Shown here piece by piece: positions 57,839 through 64,000 of a stretch of 64,000 nt of DNA. The position numbers and the translations under genes were made by a program. Source of the DNA: Clonostachys chloroleuca (lineage: Eukaryota > Ascomycota > Sordariomycetes > Hypocreales > Bionectriaceae); NCBI GenBank assembly GCA_037952775.1, contig JBANAY010000003.1, positions 28,458,001 through 28,522,000 on the forward strand, in the 5' to 3' direction. The number at the start of each line of letters is the position of its first letter. Within the stretch, counting starts at the first letter, position 1. The notes beneath the pieces are model-generated. The model was not told the origin of the DNA, did no database searches, and saw only the letters and a list, made by a program, of their open reading frames with translations.

Positions 57839-59446
57839 TGTGTGTCTCAGTGTCCCAGTATTCTGCTTGCTTGTTGTTGTCAAGAACTGGGCGTATTGCG
57901 CCAGAAGTAAGCTCGACAGAAGGCCAGAATCGGATTCTAAATATAGGCCCGTATCTATTTCGTACACTGACATGTGGCGAATCGATTATTAACTTCCTGG
58001 CATGGCCTAGACCCGTGATTTGCGACGAGCCACTTCACGCGACCCTTGTCTCCGTGCCGCCTGAGTCAGAACGAGAATAAGCAGAGCAAGTGCTGACCGT
58101 CCCAATGCCCCATAAATATCATTTCTTTGCTTCTAACACTAGGATAATAGTTAGTAAACAGGCAGCAGGATTAATAAACCCCGAAGAGCTGGGAGGCCAA
58201 AGCGTCTGTTCAGTTTAGGTGCGTCGTCTATCCGTATCTTGGACTGGGATGTTTGACATCTCGACGGCCTCCCTAAAACAAGTACTGCCGGCGGGAAGTT
58301 CTTTGGACCGGTGCGAACCTTTTCTATTCGCTGCGGGCTCTTTCTCGGCTGTTTCCTGTTGCGTTGCGTCTCCATGCAAATCTGCCGCCATCTCATCCCT
58401 GATATTTTGAGAATTGTTGGGAGTGGTCCCCACGGCGCGCAGTTCGGGGCAGATCGTATGCTACTATTTAACCTAGCATTGGCCCGGAATTTAATGACCT
58501 GTGGCTCTCTGCGCGCGGTAAATTTTACGAAGCTAACCCCTAAGTTGTATTTCCTCTCATGTCACAACATAAAACATGCGTGATGCGACGTATAACCGGA
58601 TGACCTGAGAGAACTCTGCAAATGATTTTCCTCGAATGAGAGCTGTGACAGCATTGCATTTCAAGCCTATCAACTTTGTGGAGACGGTATAAGCCTGCTT
58701 TGGGCCCCCTGAGATAATGGGGTGACTGCCTTCTCGAGTAGACGAGGACATGATGCAGAGTTGTTTTTACATGGGGATGTTGAAATCACACTCAGAAGCC
58801 TCCTCTATTTCTGATGGTGTGTCTCATTGCAGCCTGTAGCTTTAACAAACGATGCCTTGAGGCAATGGAAGATGCCAGACACGACATCACAACATGTTGA
58901 ATATGAAAGGGCAAGCAAGAAAATAAGCTCTTTCAGCCCAGGGGTACGGCCATGCAGAAGGAAAACCCTGGAAGCTTCATATCGATGACTCACTTACCGT
59001 CGGGACGAGCCGCTCGTCTGACCCCCATTTATCCTGCCCTGTTGCATTTACCTAGCTGCCATAGCCTGACGTAGGGAGTAAAGGATGTGAAACGGATCAA
59101 GGCTTAATGGAAGATAGCCTTAATAGTCATGCTTCTTGGCCCGTAGAACCACAGTTAAAAGTCGTCAAAAGGTATCCCATTTTATGCTCCCCAGCACCTT
59201 TCTCTTTACCACCCAGCGTAGCTGACCAGGGGCCGAAAATGCTACCTCGGTTCCAAATGTGGCTTGAATGGCCAAGTTTCCACTCAAATGCTACGTCGTG
59301 GCTGAGGCACAAGGCGGAGGGTGAGGCTGATTACCAGGAATGAGGCTGTGCATATAGGACCATTGCCTGGCATATGCTTATCCCTCAGGGTGAAAGGTAT
59401 TGATGAAAGTCTTGACCAAACATCAAACAACTTGCATGGTCTCGCC
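57839..59446. other. gene-free stretch
   Basis: About 1.6 kb between the F-box gene and the STAND gene (divergent). Short frames at 58151-58583 have no recognisable features. Nothing else supported. Confidence 0.5.
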
Positions 59447-62400
59447 ATGGATCCCGTTGGTATTGCCAGCCTCGGCGGGCTTTTTGCCTCTGTCATGGAT
59501 GCCATCGACCGGGCTAAAGATTATCGATCATTTGTGGCCGATTCAAAGACACTTGATGCCCAATTTGACGGTTTCGGAGCGCAGCTGGCACACTGGGGCA
59601 AGGAAATCGGGATCGATCATGGCCAGTTCCCAGCCGACCACAAAGCAAGATTGGACCCGCAAACGCTCTCTGCTGCAGAACAATTATTGCAAGTAGCCAA
59701 AGAAGTTCTGGCTCTCAATGAATCTTCTGGTGCCAGGGCAAAGGTTCTTACGGGCCAGCCCTCCTTCAAACCGGCCAGCTCCCGCCTCCAGAAACTCGGA
59801 TGGGCATTGGGAGGCAAAGCAGATCGGTCTAAAAACGTGCGGTTATTTGGCGAGATTGTGCACCAACTATGTGAATTGGTTCCGAGTCAGCCAACCGGTA
59901 GCAACCAGAAAGGCCATGAGATACAGATAGGCTTTACATCTTCAGAAGCGTACCCAAGTCTGCAAGACTTTCTCTCCGAGATTCGGCAAACGAATTCTCA
60001 GATGATTGCGGAGCGGAAAAGTAGGTTGTAATTTGCTACCTGTCTATTCAATCATTTGACTGACTTCTCTGTGAAAGCTTATATGCAGCATGAGTTAACG
60101 ACATGGTTACTGGGACACACAGTTCCAAATGAGACCTACCATGAATCCATAGAAAAGAGGCTTCCAGGGACTTGCAACTGGATATTCGACCAACAAGAAT
60201 TTATTGATTGGGCAAAGAAAGACATATCTGGGCCAAAACGACCGCTCCTGTGGATTCATGGTCAGGCCGGGTTTGGAAAAACTGTCCTTTGCGCCCAGAT
60301 TGTAAAAAGACTGATAGAAAATGGGGATAGACCAGTGGCACACTTTTTCTTGTCTTCCAACTTTGATAGCCGAGATGATCCGTATGCTGCTTTAAGGTCT
60401 TGTGTCTTGCAGCTCAGTTCGAATTATCCTGTCGCCTTCGAACTCGCCTGCGACAAATGGAGTGAGATGACAGACCAGGCGATGGCCTCGCGGCTTGTTA
60501 TTATCCAACTTCTTGGTCAGATCCTTGAGGAAATACCCTGGTGCACACTAGTCATTGATGGGCTTGACGAGTGCACGGCAGTGCGAAAAGAACAAGGCAG
60601 GCAATGTTCGGCGATTTCTCCTCGACATACGTGATATCATGGCTGATACTACTCGTATCTTGATCGTCAGTCGCGATGAACCCGAGATCCGGCAAGCCTT
60701 GGAATGTGACGGACACGACATTCTGAGTCAATTCAAAATATGCCCCGATCATGTAAAAGATGACACCAATACATTGTCCTGTCACATAGTGAACAAAAAG
60801 TTGCCGAATAAAACTGAAGAGATCAGAAAGGACTTGTCAGAACGGCTCAACTCCCGGTGCGATGGCCAGTTCATTTGGTTAATGATGCAACAAGGTTCTC
60901 TCAGAAAGGGCAGCAACTTCATGGCTCTGAAAAGAGCTATCGACGAGACTCCTACTGGGCTTGACCAGCTCTATAAGCGGAATTGGGACTCTATTCTAGC
61001 ATATGGAGAAAGAGATCGAGAGCAAGCCTTTGCAATTCTTCGTTGGGCTGCTTTCTCATTAAGACCGCTGACCATTGGCGAAATAGCCGAGGCGATTCTT
61101 TTAGATGAGACCCTAGACAACTTTCCTATACATGAGCTTCCTGATTCCATCGACGACGATTATATCAATACTGAGATTGCTGGACTGTGCGGGCCACTGG
61201 TAGAGGTTAGAAGCAAGTCTGCGGATCAACAACCGCAACTTCGCACAATACATATTGCACATTTCAGCATCAAAGAATATTTGATTAGCAAACTTCCAGT
61301 TGGGAATCTGCGATCAAATGAGTCCCTCCGAGTGTCAAGTGAACGAGCACATCAATCATTTCTTGCTCGCCTTTGCCTTAAATACATTACGTGCCTTAGC
61401 ACATGGAACGCTGCCGGATCGACATGTTTTATCAAGTCTCTCCGAGACTATGCTGCTATCTCATGGTCCAGCTGCATCGAATATTCGAAAGACGACGAAA
61501 AGGACTCGAGGCTGTGAGATCTGGCTTCGAATTTCATGTCAGAATCTCACCCTTGCTGGAGCTCATGGACACAATGGTTTGACGAACAAGACGACAATGA
61601 AGAAGAAGCTATTCAAGAGAGGCAAGAAGTTTCAGGACCTTCAGAGCCTCTATACTACGCGCTGAGATTGCGTCTCCATGAATTCGCTTCCAAATTAGTG
61701 CTTTCACGCTCACCATGTGGGAGAGATGAGAACCAGGGAAGGTCTGCCCTCAATCTTGCATGCCTCCAGGGAAACCGCAAGGTGGTGACAGCCCTGATGG
61801 GAGGAGAAGCTGATTCGCTGGTGAACGCGCGTGGGCGACGGGGAGAAACCTTATTGTTCGAGGCAGTTTATTCTTACGATAAGGATATGGTACAGATGCT
61901 ATTGGAAATGGGGGCTGATGTGTCTATTATTGATGACGAAGGCTGGGGACCTCTTGCAATAGCAGCCATAGTAGGCTATGATGAGATACTCTCTCTCATG
62001 CTCACTAGAGGCGCTGATTTAGCTAATTCAGCTGTCAATACAGGCAAGGAACGGAGACTGCTTTCAGTAGCAGTTCAAGGCGGCTATCTCGAGATAGTCG
62101 GTATTCTGCTACATAGCGGGGCTGATATATCGGCGGCTGATGAAGATGGCTGGACAGCCCTTACCCATGCAGCCTCCTCTGGCAATTTTGAGATAGTCCG
62201 CCTCCTATTAGAGAAAGGGGCTGATGTCTCAGTTGCCGGTGAACATGGAATGACACCAATTCACATTTCTGCTGAAAAGGGCTATATAGAAGTGGTTTAT
62301 CTACTTCTTGATGGAGGGGCTGATTACTCTATCACTGATAATAAGGGATGCACACCACTGTATAAAGCAGCTGAACGGGGCCATCCCGAAGTAGTTTGTT

Positions 62401-63361
62401 TACTTCATGACAGAGGGGCTGATCATTCTATCACTGATAATGAAGGATGCACGCCACTGTATAGAGCAGCTCAATGGGGCCATCTCGAAGTGGTTTGTTT
62501 ACTTCTTGACAGAGGGGCGGATCATTCTGCAAAAAGCTATAGAGGGGGTCACCAATTGCGCAAGCAGCTGTCAACAATCAGGTCGAAGTAGTTCGCTTAC
62601 TTCTTGATAGAGGCGTGGATCATTATATCGCTGATAATGCTGGATTGACACCACTTGTTCACGCAGCTTCGGCTGATCGTCTCGACATTGTTATGCTCCT
62701 CCTTGAGAGGCTAAGCCGTGGTCCGACCGAAAGAGATGACAGCAAACAAATTTCGATAGATGAATCATCTGCGCGCAGCAATACACCAGCCTTGCGGCGG
62801 GTAGCGTTGGAGAATTATATCAACAAAGCGGATTGTACTGGCAGAGCGGCACTCTTCTATGCTTGCCGGAACGGAAATGCCGAAATTGTCAGAGTTCTCA
62901 TGATCAATGCCCATCTTGAGCCCATGATGCCCGACTACTTTGCCTTGACGCCACTCTACGTCGCAGTCATATGCGGGCATTACGGCGTTGTGGAGTTGCT
63001 GTTGGATTTCATGGGACGGTGCCATGCTTCCAGTGGGATTTTTAAATACCCAATCAACTCTAGGGCTTTACGCTCCGTCAGCTCCAAGGTTTCACAGCTG
63101 CTAAGAGACCATTGCCGGAACTACAATGTCCCCTTAGAGTTGGAGGATCTGCCCCCAAACTCCCCCTGGGCTTCATGGGAGAAGAGTCTGACAGGTTGTG
63201 ACGCATGTATGAGACCATTACCTCCGGCTATGTTATGTTATGTTTGTTCAGAATGCTTCGTTGGCACAAGCATCTTTATTTGCCAAGAATGTATGGAATC
63301 TGGTGCTTGGTGTCTGGATCCTTCTCACAGGATCGAGCTCTTCACGCTAGTGTCACCTTAG
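59447..63361 (+). CDS. NACHT-ankyrin-zinc finger STAND (NLR-like) protein, frame disrupted
   Basis: Fungal NLR-type sensor. Exon 1 59447-60020, intron 60021-60077, then one long exon. N-terminal helical domain (DPVGIASLGGLFASVMDAID, then LAHWGKEIGID) resembles HeLo-like death-effector domains, a weak call. NACHT: Walker A GQAGFGKT at about residue 253, Walker B TLVIDGLDE at about 348, RILIVSRDEPEIRQ sensor region. Then about 12 ankyrin repeats (61730-63010) and a C-terminal ZZ-like zinc finger (CDACMRPL, CYVCSECF, FICQECMESGAWC, DPSHRIE). Frame breaks: one extra A in A4 60586-60589, TGA at 61515-61517 (RL-stop-DLASNF, where Trp is likely), and one missing G in G5 62544-62548. A 47-base intron starting GTGAGA at 61514 could remove the TGA. 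Whether it is functional is open. Confidence 0.85.
62320..62519 (+). repeat. near-identical tandem ankyrin units
   Basis: Two consecutive 99-base units (about 62320-62418 and 62419-62517) differ at only about a dozen positions: both read GADxSITDNxGCTPLYxAA and continue EVVCLLxDRGADHS. The flanking units at 62221 and 62518 are clearly related but more diverged. This is recent duplication or gene conversion inside the sensor region. Confidence 0.85.
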
Positions 63362-63619
63362 GCTGCATAGATTAAATGATGCTTGAATCTGTTCGCTTGG
63401 CAACTATGTTACCTACTAGCATATAGTTTGCAGAGGTTTGGTGGCATGGTAGAGTTGCAGTAATCAGGTGTTTAAGGGAAAAACATAGGCTCCTCCCCCT
63501 TTCCCAACACATCATGATGTTTTTGTCTGTATAGAGAACCTGGCGTGAATAGTGATCCATTTACTAATATGCTACACAGGCTAGGGAAGGCAAAAGAAGG
63601 ACGAGGGCCAAAAAAGCCA

Positions 63620-63987
63620 TCAAGACCACTTGGCTAGCGGATTCCAAGGCAGACGAATGGTGCCACCGTCTCTGCAAAACTTGATGTCAACGTTTCCGGC
63701 CTCCGTCCTATAGTAGCAGACAAGGGCTTTTGGCTCCCAGCCGTAGAAGCCACCATCTCCTAGTATACTGGCCGAACCCTCCATTTCACCTTCTTGTTCT
63801 AGCTTCTCGAGTCTTTGTGTTCTACCAAGGCTGTTAGGAATACACAAGGCAAACTGTGGTTGTCTACCTTCGCCGGGGACGAGGAGGAATAGGCTTACGT
63901 TAATGGGTTCTCTGTACCCCACACACAGGCAACAATTCGGGAGGGAGGCGCGTGGCAAAAGTCCATCCGCGTTTTCGATATAGCCTC
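63620..63987 (-). CDS. hypothetical protein, 3' part only
   Basis: The last exon of a minus-strand gene that enters from the right edge. It runs from a probable acceptor (ATGAG near 63988) through GYIENADGLLPRASLPNCCL, SLFLLVPGEGRQPQFALC and a C-terminal FCRDGGTIRLPWNPLAKW to the stop at 63620. No ATG is in frame inside the window, so the start lies beyond it. Tail-to-tail with the STAND gene. The family is not recognised. Confidence 0.55.
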
Positions 63988-64000
63988 ATTCTTTATTTCA

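Overview
The window is nuclear DNA of a filamentous ascomycete (Pezizomycotina; the malate dehydrogenase and Spf1 proteins look closer to Sordariomycetes or Leotiomycetes than to Aspergillus, which is an impression and not a test). Evidence: short 50-160 nt introns with GTRNGT donors and CTNAC-type branch points, and fungal families such as Zn2Cys6 regulator, HET, NACHT-ankyrin STAND protein, F-box, CFEM-like protein, MAPEG and sphingolipid C9-methyltransferase. Most genes have introns, so exon limits here are read by eye from splice signals and protein continuity.

Layout. 1-10.3 kb: a small metabolic neighbourhood with a Zn2Cys6 regulator (cut by the left edge), an alpha/beta hydrolase divergent from an FAD monooxygenase, an allantoate-type MFS transporter and a UDP-glycosyltransferase. 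11-28 kb: accessory zone with an F-box protein, a broken F-box gene, a glycine-zipper-like protein, a HET gene with three in-frame stops and two frameshifts, a small six-cysteine secreted protein and a broken lysine-rich gene, separated by long gene-poor stretches. 27.4-38.1 kb: core genes, including an unrecognised conserved-looking protein, an ASC-1/Rqt4-type zinc-finger protein, mitochondrial malate dehydrogenase and the P5A ATPase Spf1. 39-50.2 kb: CFEM-like membrane protein, cytochrome P450, secreted metallo-beta-lactamase-fold protein, an unknown protein, and a MAPEG protein divergent from a prostaglandin/alkenal-reductase-type dehydrogenase across a promoter with four CCAAT boxes. 50.5-57.8 kb: GPI-anchored protein, a 3.3 kb gene-poor gap, sphingolipid C9-methyltransferase, F-box protein. 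59.4-63.4 kb: a NACHT-ankyrin-zinc-finger STAND gene with near-identical repeats. The right edge holds part of another gene.

Two results stand out. First, at least three frame breaks (Spf1, the F-box gene at 57.1 kb, the STAND gene at 62.5 kb) fall exactly in G5/C5 runs and are all repaired by one extra G/C, which points to homopolymer under-calling in the assembly rather than gene death. Second, the HET gene looks genuinely inactivated, with stops that fit C-to-T changes at CpA, as repeat-induced point mutation makes. No clearly new multi-gene system was found; the best candidates for new biology are the 1-10 kb metabolic cluster with shared CCG-N5-CGG sites, the MAPEG/reductase divergent pair, the six-cysteine secreted protein and the STAND gene.
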